This document shows, one piece after another, positions 50,170-61,729 of a stretch of 64,000 bases of DNA (positions are counted from its first letter, which is position 1; each line of letters opens with the position of its first letter). Source of the stretch: Tenrec ecaudatus (lineage: Eukaryota; Chordata; Mammalia; Afrosoricida; Tenrecidae); contig NC_134535.1 of NCBI RefSeq assembly GCF_050624435.1, positions 75,946,494-76,010,493 of the forward strand, given 5' to 3'. Both the position numbers and the translations under genes were made by a program. The notes under the pieces were generated by a model. The model had not been told where the DNA came from. It saw only the letters and a program-made list of their open reading frames with translations, and ran no database searches.

Positions 50170-50395
50170 GAGGGGAAGGGCCTGAGGTTTGGCCTCAGAA
50201 GCCTGGGTTTGAATTCTGCCTCGATTCCTGACTATTAAAGCCCGGGAAAGTCAGATAACTCCTTTTGGCCTCACTTTTCCGACAGGCGTTGTTATCGTAA
50301 GGCCTGTCTCGCAGATGGTTGCTAGGATTTAACTCCTGTGACTACTCAACTTTGTACTAGACTCAGGGTGGATGCTTAGTCAAAGTTCACTGAGC
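50170..50395 (+). mobile_element. MIR (sense)
   Basis: 'gcctgggtttgaattctgcctcgattcc', 'aaagtcagataactccttttggcctcac' is the sense MIR core, directly after the antisense copy. Confidence 0.65.
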
Positions 50396-50987
50396 AGAAG
50401 TGCACATGTGTGTAGGCACCTTCCCCGGTTACCTGCTCTTTCATACACTTGTATAATCCCCTCCTGGGAATAGGAGTGCCCTGCCAGGAGGGTTTCTCCA
50501 CAGGGCAGCTCACAGCATGCCCACTACATTTCTCCTGGGTGAGTGGGTGAAAGAGAGGGAGGGTGGGAGGGAAGCCCTGAGGCGGACCAACAGACTGGGG
50601 AGAGGGCTTGGAAGCAAGTTCTTCCCCAAGTGGAGTCTCCCCTGGGCAACACTCTGCTTACAGGTTTGTGGGAGTCAAAAGCACCCAGTTAGACCACGCT
50701 TGGATTCCTGACCCACCGAAACCAGGAGATAGTAAGTAGATCTTGTAAATAACAAAGTTTTGAGCGCATACAACATGGAAGGTTTGGGGGAGTAGTCGTT
50801 TCTCTGTGGGAAGTGGGGACGATCTCATGGAAGATTCGTTGGTGCTATGCCCAGAAATATGGACAATACATAAACTTGAAGAGACGGTGGAGAACATTTC
50901 TCAGACCTGGGGTGAGGTTGGGGAAAGAATGTAGGTGTGCTCAGGTAAAATCTGATTCGGTAGAAATCACCTCATGTGTGTACATAG

Positions 50988-51130
50988 GCACTCAACCCAC
51001 TGCCGTCAAGTTGATTCTGACTCACAGGGACCCTACAGGACATGGTAGAACTGCCCTTGTATGTTGCTGAGATGGTCACTCGTGATGGGAGTCAAAAATC
51101 TCATCTTTCTCACACCGGGTAGGAGCCATC
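50988..51130 (-). mobile_element. AfroSINE (antisense)
   Basis: 'ctgccgtcaagttgattctgactcacagggacccta', 'ggacatggtagaactgccc'; the head is truncated. Confidence 0.75.
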
Positions 51131-52184
51131 AGTAAACACATGGACCTGGATGGAATAGTTCACACCAGGAGTGTTCGCTTTACAAGATCTATGACTTGTC
51201 CTGGGCCACCTCACACCTTGCCCTTAGGAGCTCTGGCATAAACTGGCTGGTACTTGGGGCACCCCGCCTCAGGGGCACGAGGGAAGTTCTGTGCCTTGGC
51301 ACTGGCTCTGCGTTTCCCTCTCCTGCCAGTGCTGCCCTTTACATCATCTCTGCTCTTGTTTGGTTGGGCGTGCCCACTCCTCTCCATTAGAGGTTTCAGT
51401 AGAGGTGCGAGCATGGAGTTCACCTGCTGCGACAGGGGTAGAAAGGAGGATGCTTAGCTGGGGCAGCCTCTGTGTTGGGCCCCAGACACCTCATCTTGAG
51501 GAAGGCAGAGGGGCTGGTTACAGCTCTCAAATTCTGACCCCATGACAGCCTCCTGTGGCCCTTTGAACAGTGCAACCTGACTTGCCCCTGGGAACTTGCA
51601 CCCCTAGGTCCTCAGGACCCGAGTTATAGCTTACACATCTACTAAGCCCTTTCGTTCTTTCTCTAAACTCTGATGGCTACCTCTGACCACTCTGTCTCCC
51701 TTTAAATTTAGACTACAGACCACAGTTTGCTAGTGGCTGACATCAACTAGGAGGGCGATAGGGGATGGGGAGTTGTTATTTACTGAGTATCTGCTTGAAG
51801 TGAATAAGTGGTTTTGGAAACAGTAAGGGTGATGGTGGCATAGCATGAAAAATATAATCAGCGTCGCTCAATTGGATACTTACAATGATTTAAATAGAAA
51901 AAAAGCAACTCTTCTTACTGTGAACTGGGGGGAAAGTTTACCAAGCAAAGCAGTCCTCCATTTAAGCAGTCCATGCACAACAAAGCATCCCTCATCCCAC
52001 TTCGTCTTCGTGCTGCCTGCTTCCAGGCCCCTTTCCTTTATAAACCTTCTGTACGTGGTTCTTGGGTGAATGCTGCCCTTTTGGCTTCAAATGGTTGATG
52101 GCTATAAGGCATGCACACCTCACCGGTGTGGGTTCTCCTTATCGAACTGCCTGCTACTTGCCTGGACATTAAGCTATGGGAATG
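51131..52184. other. Unassigned stretch
   Basis: About 1 kb with no repeat or gene recognised. Confidence 0.45.
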
Positions 52185-52186
52185 TG

Positions 52187-52649
52187 ATGGTTAGAGATTA
52201 TGTCGACTTGACACTCCTGGGTAGTATGGATCCCAATCTCTAAATTGAGTCACAGCCTGAAGACCCCTCCTTGCAGGTGGGGCATCTTGCATAAGAAGGA
52301 GAAGGAGCAGAGTTGAATCCTCTTTGGCCTTGGCCTTCTGTTGGAGCTGGTTCTTGGATCTGGTTCCTCCATCTCCTGTTGTGTCATCTGTCGATCCCTG
52401 GAGTCACCAGTGGATGGCTGACTTTGGATTCATTTACCTCTGTATACACCCGCCTGTGTCCCCTGCTACCTCTGCTTTGTCACCCTGATTCCTAGGAAGT
52501 TCACCAGCTCCTGGGAATCAGGAGAAAGCTCACTTGACTTCCCTACTTGTACAACTGTGTAGGCCTTTAATCTATACGAATCTCTTTCTATATAAAAACA
52601 CAAAAAAGCATCTCTGATTTTGCTTCTCTAGCAAAGCCAACCTAACACA
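52187..52649 (+). mobile_element. Family B-like LTR, older relative
   Basis: Same architecture as family B (TGTGATGGTTAGAGATTATG ... gcttctctagcaaagcc ... CTAACACA, with 'tctatataaaaa' near the end) but clearly diverged inside. Flanks gggaa/gggtt give only a weak duplication. Confidence 0.5.
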
Positions 52650-53990
52650 GGGTTTATTTCCAGACCTAAAGAGAGACTACGGTCTGCCGTCTCAGGACGT
52701 CCACCCATCTCCGTTCAACCAGAAAACACGGTCTTTTTTCACAATGCTGCCTTTTGTTCCACATTTTCCTTCTGTGACTTTCTGATGTGATCCTGTTCAG
52801 AGAAGGTGGGAGTTGGACCACAGCACCATCTTGTTTGTCCGATCCCAGGTCTGTGGAGACTGATGCTTGTGTTCCCTTAGTCCATCGGACTGCTTGTTCC
52901 CATGGGTCTTCAATTTGCTTCACTCTCCTTTGCTCCAGACTGGGAGAGACCAGTAGTTGTGCCTTTGGTGGTGGACTCCAGCTGCTAGGGTGTCGCACAC
53001 GATCTTTGTGCATTATTTTATGCCAATTCATCTCTGTGTCCCCTGCCTCCACAGTCCTCAACCCCGAGGTGCCGAGGCCTATTCTCTCACGGCAGATGGT
53101 TCTATCTAGGAAGTCTTCACCATTTTGACCTTTTCCAGCTGCAGAGGGAGGAGAATCCACCTTGCTAGCTGCCAAAGGCGGTTCCTATGAGGCACTGTTT
53201 AGCCACGCTTTCACCCTCCAGGCCCTTTACACTATCCTCACACCAGACCTTCCTCCCATGGCACGCTCCTCTCTGCTGGGTTTCAGCACGTGTCCCACTG
53301 GTCCCTCAGGACGCCCAGCCAACACGCACGATGGTGTTTACTAGGAGAGCTGACGAATTACAAAGCACTAAGGATTTCATTCTTTTGCCTACAGCATTTC
53401 TTCACTGCCATGCCGACAGGCATGTCTCTCTCAGTCACAGGATCTGCTGACCTCAGGTGCTGCAAAACCCCAGTGCTGATAAGTGTCAAAGGGCACCCTG
53501 CTCTGCAGCCAGCCTCCAGGACAAGTACGCCTCTGGGCGACCGCTTCTGCAGGCCAGGAAGTCCAGGCTCTGCCTCACACTCTCAGAGCGGCTTCTCGCT
53601 CTGTCTTGTGGTCTTGGCACTGCGCCCCCGCCACTCTCCATACAGATTGGGGATGTGCTTCGTTCTGCTTTCTTTCTTGCTGATGATGGGCTTCTCTGTT
53701 CCGGCTTCTGGAAAGGCTTATCTTATACCCATTGGAATGGCAAGCAAATCAATCTCTCGTATTAGAGTTTTACACACCCTATTGACCTGTTATAAATAGG
53801 ACAGCCAGATCTAGTAATTTTACGTCACCACAGCCTCCTATATGTTCTAGAATATTCATGGATATAGTTGAAGCAAAGGTGAAAACCCACTTACAGAGAT
53901 CCGTTGTCAAACCTATATAGATTCTTGGGTGCACACCTACTCGCCCTCTACGCTATCCAGGCATCTACTCTTGGTTCAGTCACTGTTGTG
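52650..53990. other. Mostly unassigned stretch, possible L1 3' UTR
   Basis: 'ttcactctcctttgctccagactgggagagaccagtag' (about 52,915-52,955) resembles the antisense 3' UTR of an afrotherian L1. The rest is unrecognised. Confidence 0.35.
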
Positions 53991-53994
53991 GCAT

Positions 53995-54335
53995 TTCTTC
54001 CCCTTCCCTCCCTCCCGCTCTCATGAATCCTTGCTAAGTTATAGATTATTATTTCCATATCTTACATTGTCCTTCGTCGCCCCTCACCCACTTTTCTGTT
54101 ATTCATCCCGTCGGAGGGGGTTATAGGTTGATCCTTTTGATCAATTCCCCATTTCTCCCCCCACCCTCCTCTAATCCTCCTGGTAGCTCTACTCTGCTCA
54201 TTGACCCTGAGGGGTTTATCTATCCTGGACTCCCTGTGCTTCGGTCTCTTATCTGTAGCAGTATGCATGTTCTGGTCTAATCTAATTTGTAAGGCAGAAC
54301 TGAGGTCATGCTAGTTGGGGGAAGGAAGCACCAAA
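53995..54335 (-). mobile_element. Family A repeat (antisense, no 3' end)
   Basis: 'catgaatccttgctaagttatagattatt' to 'tgtaaggcagaactgaggtcatgctag'. It lacks the usual A-rich end. Confidence 0.65.
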
Positions 54336-54339
54336 GAAA

Positions 54340-54394
54340 ACTCTCTTACAAATGAGTGTCTCTGGATTTGTTTCTCTAGTCAACCCAGACTAAC
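54340..54394 (+). mobile_element. Family B LTR, terminal fragment
   Basis: 'gagtgtctctggatttgtttctctagtcaacccagactaaca' is the 3' end of family B only. Confidence 0.6.
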
Positions 54395-55035
54395 AGAGAC
54401 CATGAGAGCAGAGGAGCCACAGTAAAGCCACGAGGAAGTGCCACTGGTGGGCTTCCCGGCCTGTGCTTGAGAGACTGAGGACCAGACAGGCATGGCTGAG
54501 AAGAGGCACTGCAGACAAAAACATTTGTATCGTTACCTTGTAAGCTTCCCTAATCACCCCCATGATCATGAGTCTTGCATGTGAGTTCCGTGTGACCGTT
54601 GCAACACATGCTCAGCCTATCAGAGAAGTGGAATGCCCTGGGAAGGATGCTTGGAGTGAGATTAGGGTAAAGCAGGTTGGTGGGTGGAGGACTGGCTGCC
54701 TGCTGCCTGTGGTCACGTAGTTTGGGTGAGGGCAGAGTTGCGTTGTTCTCCTCCTTTGTGTAGCCCGAGGAAGTCAGGCTTGGCCATTTCCACAAGTACA
54801 TACTGTCAACACCATCCATTACTATTAGTGTTGATCTTAATCACCTAGCGGAGGTGGTGTTTGTTATGTTACTCCACGGTGAAGTGAATTCTTTTCTTTA
54901 CTCTATGCAGAAAGCCACCACAGGGTTCATACTTTAGGCCTAGGGGAGCTTCCATGCTTCTCCTCAACATTGGAAATCTGCATGGATTACTTGGAATTCT
55001 AACAAATAAAATGTGGCAGACTGAAACTGAAAATA

Positions 55036-55362
55036 ACAATCAAAAGGGGGAACCGATTATAGGGATCTACATATAACCTCCTCCCTGGGGGACGGACAAT
55101 AGAAAAGTGGGTGAAGGGAGACATCGGACAGTGTAAGATATGACAAAATAATAATAATTTATAAATTATCAAGGGTTCGTGAGGCAGTGGGGAGTGGGGA
55201 GGGAAGGGAAAAATGAGGAGCTGATGCCAGGGACTTAAGTGGAAGGCAAATGTTTTGAGAATGATGAGGGCAACGAATGTACAAATGTGCTTTACACAAT
55301 TGATGTCTGTATGGATTGTGATAAGAGTTGTGTTAGCCCCTAAAATGATTAAAAAAAGAATG
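55036..55362 (+). mobile_element. Family A 3' end
   Basis: 'ggggaaccgattatagggatctacatataacc' to 'gttagcccctaaaatgattaaaaaaag'. Confidence 0.75.
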
Positions 55363-56720
55363 CTTTGAATGAGAAGAATCCCCATAGGACTCTAAACAGG
55401 AGTGAATCTGTGGCAACTAAGCAACCTTTAATCTTGATTAAGTGAAGCACACAATTTGAAGGGCTTGAAGTTTCTCTCTGGCCTATATTCATTGAGCCAT
55501 CAGGGATCAGGGTGTCCTTTCTGCTCCTTTCGGCCTCGGGGATGTCATTTGTCCCAGCGGAGGTCTAAGAGATCATTTTCTAAGAGAACCTGATGACTTA
55601 GCTTCCTGGTAGAGGGGATGAGCCACGATCGTGGCGGGATCCTCTGCCTGCCCACATGCCTCTCGGCTGCGCTTGAGAGAACTTTCTACGGTGGCAAGTA
55701 ACGATAGAAAATGGATTCATCGAGGAAAAGGGTAAACAGGTGATATGATCAAAAACAGAAATGAGGGGCCCTATCATATATCAAAGCAGAAGGTAACCGG
55801 AAAGCTCTATGCTGGTTGGTCACGTGCAGTAGTTAGATCCTCAGATCATTGGAAAAGATGCTCTACAGTATGTGTCATCGGTCGTGAAAATATTGATTTC
55901 TATGCTCTGCTACAGTTATCAATTTAAGAAACAAAGGAAGATTAATTGCTAACATTAATTTAGTGATTGCCATGCCCCAAGCACTCCACTTGATCTCTTA
56001 AGTGAGTTTGTGGGTCTCATTAAGTGGCACAACTCTAGGAGATATCTTGTCATGGGTGAACTAAAATAGGAATCTTCTGCCTTTATTATACACACGGCAC
56101 ACATTTGGATACAACGAGTCTCCCCAGAGAGGGGGAATCCCATGGCCAATAAGAAAGAAGAGCAAACTCGCAGGCTAAACAGATGCTGGCCTCCCATGAA
56201 ACAAAGTGATCTGTGTTGGGTTCTCCACCTAATCTTTTAGATCGATTACTTCACTTTGAATTTGCCATCTAGGCTGAATGTGTCACTGTTATGGGAAAGA
56301 ATGTTCTGGTAGCTCTCAGGAATGAGTTCATTGGGTTATTGCTGATACTTAACAGCATGATGCAAATGGTCCATCTGAAGAGGTATTTTGTTTCCTTTGT
56401 TTATGTCTCTGAAAATTAGAGATGAACAGTCCCACAAAGGACTACATGAAATATACAGCTGTTCCTTTGCATGCTCGGTCAAGTTCCTCATGCATTCGCT
56501 TACTATGAAAACACTGCTCAGATTCTCCTATTTAGGTATATTAACCATGTGGGAACCTTCTTGTTCTTGTAATGCAGTGCACTTTGATAACAAGAGAAGT
56601 CTCTTAATTTCATGTGCTCGAGGGAGAAGCTGCTACCAAAGAAGAAAAGGCCGTGTAGCTCTTTGTATAAAGGACAGATTTGAGGAATGCAGGAGCAGCT
56701 GATATGTAGCTGATATTTCC
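55363..56720. other. Unassigned stretch
   Basis: About 1.4 kb, no clear repeat or gene; ORFs up to 104 codons look random. Confidence 0.4.
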
Positions 56721-56769
56721 ATGAGGTGGAAATGTGGGAAGGAACACAGACGTGGAGCCCCAAGCCAGG

Positions 56770-56862
56770 AGCTGGAAACCTCATGGCAGTCCATTCTGCT
56801 GTGGAATACAAGGGATTGCCAGGAGTCAGAATCAGCCAATGACAATTCATTTGGTTTAAGGG
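56770..56862 (+). mobile_element. AfroSINE-like tail
   Basis: 'cagtccattctgctgtggaatacaagggattgccaggagtcagaatcagcc...catttggttta' parallels the SINE tail with divergence. Confidence 0.45.
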
Positions 56863-57004
56863 AGCTTTCAGGCTGCCATATGAATTCAATCCCATACCCT
56901 ATCCCCTTTCCTATGTCACGGGAATCCAAACTGTGAGTCTTTGTGGGAAATAAGACACCACCCACCTTTCTAAAAGTCAATAGGACCAAAATATTGGCAC
57001 TTCC

Positions 57005-57188
57005 CGAGCCCTGGTGATATGCTTAGGCATTGGCCTGTGATCCGCATAGGTGGCAGTTTGAAACCACCAGCAGCTCTGATGGAGAAAGACGGGGTTACTA
57101 TGCCTATAAACAGTCACAGTCTCAGACACCCACCAGGGTGTCACCACGAGTCAGCATTGACTCGATGGCAGTGAGTTTGGTTTGAGGC
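57005..57188 (+). mobile_element. AfroSINE
   Basis: Complete order: 'gagccctggtgatatgcttaggc', 'cagtttgaaaccaccagcagc', 'tgtcaccacgagtcagcattgactcgatggcagtgagtttgg'. Confidence 0.85.
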
Positions 57189-57374
57189 GGGATAGAATAC
57201 AGGGGCAGGAGGTGTTTGAGCAGTGGTTTGAACTGTTGACTACAGAGTTCATAATGGTCTATATTCATAATTAATAATTTAATTCATAATTAAACATTCA
57301 TTTCAAAATATCATTTTAGTTGACATTTTACTGTTTTATTTATTAGTCAACGACTTCACTATTTACCATGTAGT

Positions 57375-57993
57375 ATGGAGTTCTGATGATGTCAAGTAAG
57401 TGCTGGACCGCTAACCCAAGGTTGATAGTTTAAATCCACCAGTTACGCCACAGAAGAAAATAGAGGCCATCTGCTCCCATAATAGTTACAGCCACAGCGA
57501 TGCTGGAAGGGTAGAGGGAGGGTAGGTTGGAAAGAGGGAACCAATTACAAGGATTTACATGTGACCTCCTCCCTGGGGAACGGACAACAGAAAAGGAGGT
57601 GAAGGGAGATGTCGGACAGGGCAGGATATGACAAAATAGTACTTAATAAATTATTAAGGGTTCATAAGAGAATGGGGAGTGGGGAAGGAGGGGAAAATGA
57701 CCACCTGATGCCAGGGACTTAAGTGGAGAGCAAATGTTTTGAGAATGATGAAGGCAATGAATGTACAAATGTGCTTTACACAATTGATGTATGTATGGAT
57801 TGTGATAAGAATTGTATGAGCCCCTAATAAAATGATTGAAAAAAAGAGCCACATTGAACTAAATCCTTCAGATTTGGTATAAAATTCCAGATTAAAATTT
57901 TAAGACAAAAAAAATTTACAGCCACAGAAACGCTGCATAGGGTTGCTATGAGTTGGAAGTGCCTCAGTGACACTGGGTGTGGTTTTGGTGCTA
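57375..57993 (+). mobile_element. AfroSINE split by a family A insertion
   Basis: The head (57,375-57,505) and the tail (57,916-57,993, 'catagggttgctatgagttgg') flank the insertion. Near-duplicate 20-base sequences at 57,486-57,505 and 57,916-57,935 are the target duplication. Confidence 0.75.
57506..57915 (+). mobile_element. Family A insertion with extra 3' sequence
   Basis: Family A 3' region up to 'aataaaatgattgaaaaaaag' (about 57,846), then about 60 bases of unrelated sequence and an A run before the target duplication. This is the layout of a retrotransposed transcript that read past its own polyadenylation site. Confidence 0.6.
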
Positions 57994-58016
57994 TTATCTT
58001 TTTTTGGTAATTGTCA

Positions 58017-58082
58017 GATATCTATCTATCTATCTATTTATCTATCTATTTATTTATTCATTTATTTATTTATTTATTTATT
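58017..58082 (+). repeat. (TATC)n(TTTA)n microsatellite
   Basis: Tetranucleotide repeats, TATC turning into TTTA. Confidence 0.95.
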
Positions 58083-58396
58083 GTTTTCTTCTTTTAAAAA
58101 ACATTTTATTAGGTAAGCCAAAAAGCCTCCAGCCCTTCAAAACCCTATGGGTCTGGGCCTACTTATCTTTATGATGCTCCACCTGTGTTGAATTTCCCTC
58201 TAAGCAACTCTCCTGGGTGGGATTCTGCCGAGTCCCTCTGGTCTGTGTCACTCTGCCGCCCTCTTCCCGGAAGTCCTGTGCTGTTATCTTATATATAATC
58301 ATTTATCTATTTAAGAAATAGTTCTTGAACATACACCACATTTCTGATACTATTCTGGTCATAAGAAATACACTGCCGAATAAGATAGCAAGGGAG

Positions 58397-58405
58397 ACAG
58401 AGAGG

Positions 58406-58485
<80 letters not shown>
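58397..58485 (+). repeat. (GA)n microsatellite
   Basis: About 88 bases of near-pure GA. Confidence 0.97.
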
Positions 58486-58486
<1 letters not shown>

Positions 58487-58619
58487 AGACAGAAAGAGAG
58501 ATCACTGCCCTTAGGAGACATTCATTTTAATAAAAGGGAGAGAACGCTTAAGACAGTGTTAAGTGAGGTGATAAAGGATATGCGAAGGCTACTTTTTCCC
58601 TGTTCAGTGACTTTTAACT

Positions 58620-59560
58620 TAATCAATATTGTTTTCTAAAGTATCGAATTGTATATACTTAAACATTTTTATTGTGATTTGGGAAAAGTTTGAAAAGCAT
58701 ACTAATTTTCTATTCAACAACTTATACACATTTTGTTCCTTGACATTGATCAATTACCCCACAATGTCCCAGCACTTCCCACGTCCCTGTGTGTACACCT
58801 TCCTTTCAATATCGTTCCCATCTCTTCCTTCCTTCTGAGCTTTCTTCTCCCCAGGCAAACATTGCCCATTCAATGTTATATGGTTGCTTACTCTATGGAT
58901 TGCATACTTCCTTGGTGTTATTGTTCACGTTAAAAGCCCATCTATTGTTTATATGAAAGTTGTGCCCCTAGGTGAGTTCTAATCTAAACTTGAAACGTGG
59001 CTAATGCCCATAGCATTGGGGCTTCACCACTCTGTATCTGATCAGTGTACTTAGTCTTCTCTATGATTTGAGTTCTATTTCACTCCCCCCACCCCTACTT
59101 GGTTCAAGACCTTCTAATGTGATCTCGTCCAGAGAAATTTGTAGTGATAGCCAGGCACCATCCATTTCTTCTGCTCTCAGGGTCATGGATGCTGGGGGTC
59201 TGAATGATATATTAGGCTTTTGGAGCAAATGTTTTTATATGTCTTTGATCTTCTTCACTCTTCTGTGTTAAAGAAAGAGAGAGGCCATTAGCTGCAACTT
59301 AGATGGCTTCTTACAAGTTTTTAAGACCCCAGTCAATACTCATCAAAGTAGGATATAGAACACTGAATTTGTGGACTATGTTACACCTATTGACATTGAT
59401 ATCCCCTGAGTCTATGATTCTGAGCCCCTGGTATGATCTTTAACCTCCAGGCTCAGTGACTCATCTCCTCCAGGTATTTAGTAATGGCTGAAAAGTTTTA
59501 TAACTGTGCCCGGCCGTGTGCTGTACAGCCCATGTAAATACGCAAGTCAACATGTTCTCT
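58620..59560 (-). mobile_element. L1 3' UTR (antisense, probable)
   Basis: 'gccaggcaccatccatttcttctgctctcagggtcatgg' and 'agatggcttcttacaagtttttaagaccccag' match an afrotherian L1 3' UTR as I recall it, reverse orientation. Confidence 0.5.
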
Positions 59561-59651
59561 GTCAAACCTGCATGTAATTATGGGTGTAATCCCACTTGAG
59601 AAAGGACATATTTAATTTTCACAACAAAGATCTGGATTAGAAAACCAAAAG

Positions 59652-59763
59652 CAGGAGTGCAAGTAGTTAGTGGTTATGTGTTGGGCTGTGGTCCACATAG
59701 TGGGCAGTTCAAAACCACTAGCAGCTCTGCTGGAAAAGACTGGGCCTCGACTCCTGTAAACTG
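59652..59763 (+). mobile_element. AfroSINE head
   Basis: 'tgtgttgggctgtggtccacatagtgggcagttcaaaaccactagcagctctgctgg', cut off by the family A copy that follows. Confidence 0.7.
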
Positions 59764-59764
59764 T

Positions 59765-61345
59765 TGGCCGTGGTGCCCCAACAGACCGGACTGGAAAACA
59801 CTCCTAAGGGCCAACAGACGATCCTTGAACGAACTACAAGATTTTCTTTCTTGATGGGTTTTGTTTTGTTCTTTGTCAGTGGTTTGTTGTTTTGTTGTCT
59901 GGTTGTATACTGTTGCTTTGTTTTCCTCTGTCTTGTTTTCGTGCACGTTATTGTCTCCACAGGTCTGTCTAAATAAGACAGGCTGGATGAGCTATCTGGA
60001 GGCAAAAAAACGGGACTGACAGTTCTGGGGGGGCTTGGGATAGGGGCAGGTGGGGTGGTGGTGGTAAGGAAGTAGTGTTAAGAAACACCGGGACAAGGGA
60101 ACAACATGGGGCCCAAAATGATAGTGAGGGGGGAGTGGCAGGCCTGGTAGGGAATGATGAAGGGTAAGGTTACGTGAAGAAGAGGTTAGCTGTAACCCAG
60201 GTGGGGACGTAGCATGGTAGTGGGGCAGAGGGAAGTCAAGGGAGATGGAGGAAAAAGCTAGGAGTCAAAGGGCATTTATAGAGGTCTAGACAAAGACATG
60301 TATGTGCAAATATATATATGAGGATGGGGAAATAGATCTATGTGTCTATATTTATAGGTTTAGTATTAAGGTGGCAGAAGGACCTTGGGCTTCTACTCAA
60401 GCACTCCCTCAATGCACGAATACTTTCTTTTATTAAATTGGCACTCTACGATGCTCACCCTCCCGACACAACTGCTGAAGCCAAAGCGGGTGAACAAGTA
60501 AATATGGTGAAGAAAGCTGATGGTGCCCGTCTATCCAAAGAGATAGCATCTGGGGTCTTAAAGGCTCGAAGGTGAACAAGTGGCCATCTAGCTCAGAAGC
60601 AATAAAGTCCACATGGAAGGAGCCCACCAGCCTGTGTGATCACGAGGTGCCAAAGGGACCAGGTATAAGGCATAATGCAATATATATATACCATAGTGAA
60701 CTAAAGGGGGAAGCGCAGAGTGGAGACCCAAAGCCCATTTGTCGGCCACTGGAGATCCACTCATAGAGGGGTTTAGGAGAGGAGATGGGTCAGTCAGGGT
60801 GCAATGTAGTACCGATGAAGAACACAGCTTTCCCCCAGATCCTAGATGCTTCCTCCCCCCAACTACCATGATCTGAATTCTACCTTGCAGGACTGGATGG
60901 GGCAGAGGTTGTGCACTGGTGCATGTGGGAGCTGGAGGCACGGGGAGTCCGGGGTTGATGATGCCTTCAGTACCAGGGGTGTGAGCGGCAATACTGGGAG
61001 AGTTGAGTGTGAGTGGATTGGAAAGGGGGAACTGATTATAAGGATCCACAAGTGGCCTGCTCCCTGGGAGACGGACGGCAGTGAAGGTGGCAGAGGGAGG
61101 ACTCCAGATAAGGCAAGATATGACAAAATAACAATCTATACATTATCAAGGGCTCATGAGGAAGGGGGAGCGGGGAGGGAGGGAAAAAAAAGACGATCCG
61201 ATGCAAAGGGATTAAGTGGAGAGCAAATGTTTTGAAAATGATTAGGGCAAAGAATGTATGGATGTGCTTTATATAATTGATGTATGTATATGCATGGATT
61301 GTGGCAAGAGTTGTTGGAGCCCCTAATAAAATGTAATAAAAAACA
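59765..61345 (+). mobile_element. Family A repeat, long copy (1.6 kb)
   Basis: From 'gccgtggtgccccaacagacc' through 'gtctccacaggtctgtctaaataagaca', 'tctggggtcttaaaggctcg' to 'ggagcccctaataaaatgtaataaaa'. Near full correspondence with the 24.8 kb copy. Confidence 0.75.
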
Positions 61346-61414
61346 CAAAAATACCCCCCAAAATCAAAGAGCCTGATCAGCATATCTGAAGGTGAAGGAG
61401 CTGAGGAAAAAGTT

Positions 61415-61728
61415 TAAGCTGGGACTGATCACAATAACTGACATCTCAACCCCTTCTAGAGGAACAGCCAACAGAAAAGTGGGTGAGGGAGACATCGGTC
61501 AGTGTAAGACATGAAAAAGTAATGATAATTCATAAACTATCAAGGGTTCATGAGGGAGGGAGAGGATGGGAGGGGAAAAAAGAGGAGCCAATACCAAGGG
61601 CTCAGCTAGAAAGAAAATTTTTTTGAAAATGATGAGGGTAAAAAATGTACAAATGTGCTTGACACAATGGATGTATGTATGGATTGTGATAAGAGCTCTA
61701 TGACCCCCCAGTAAAATGAAAAACAGAG
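61415..61728 (+). mobile_element. Family A 3' end
   Basis: 'caacagaaaagtgggtgagggagacatcgg' to 'agctctatgaccccccagtaaaatg'. It abuts the RTE remnant. Confidence 0.7.
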
Positions 61729-61729
61729 A

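Noticed and set aside
52187-52649. Treating this element as an ordinary member of LTR family B
   Set aside because: The ends match but the interior does not; recorded as an older relative.
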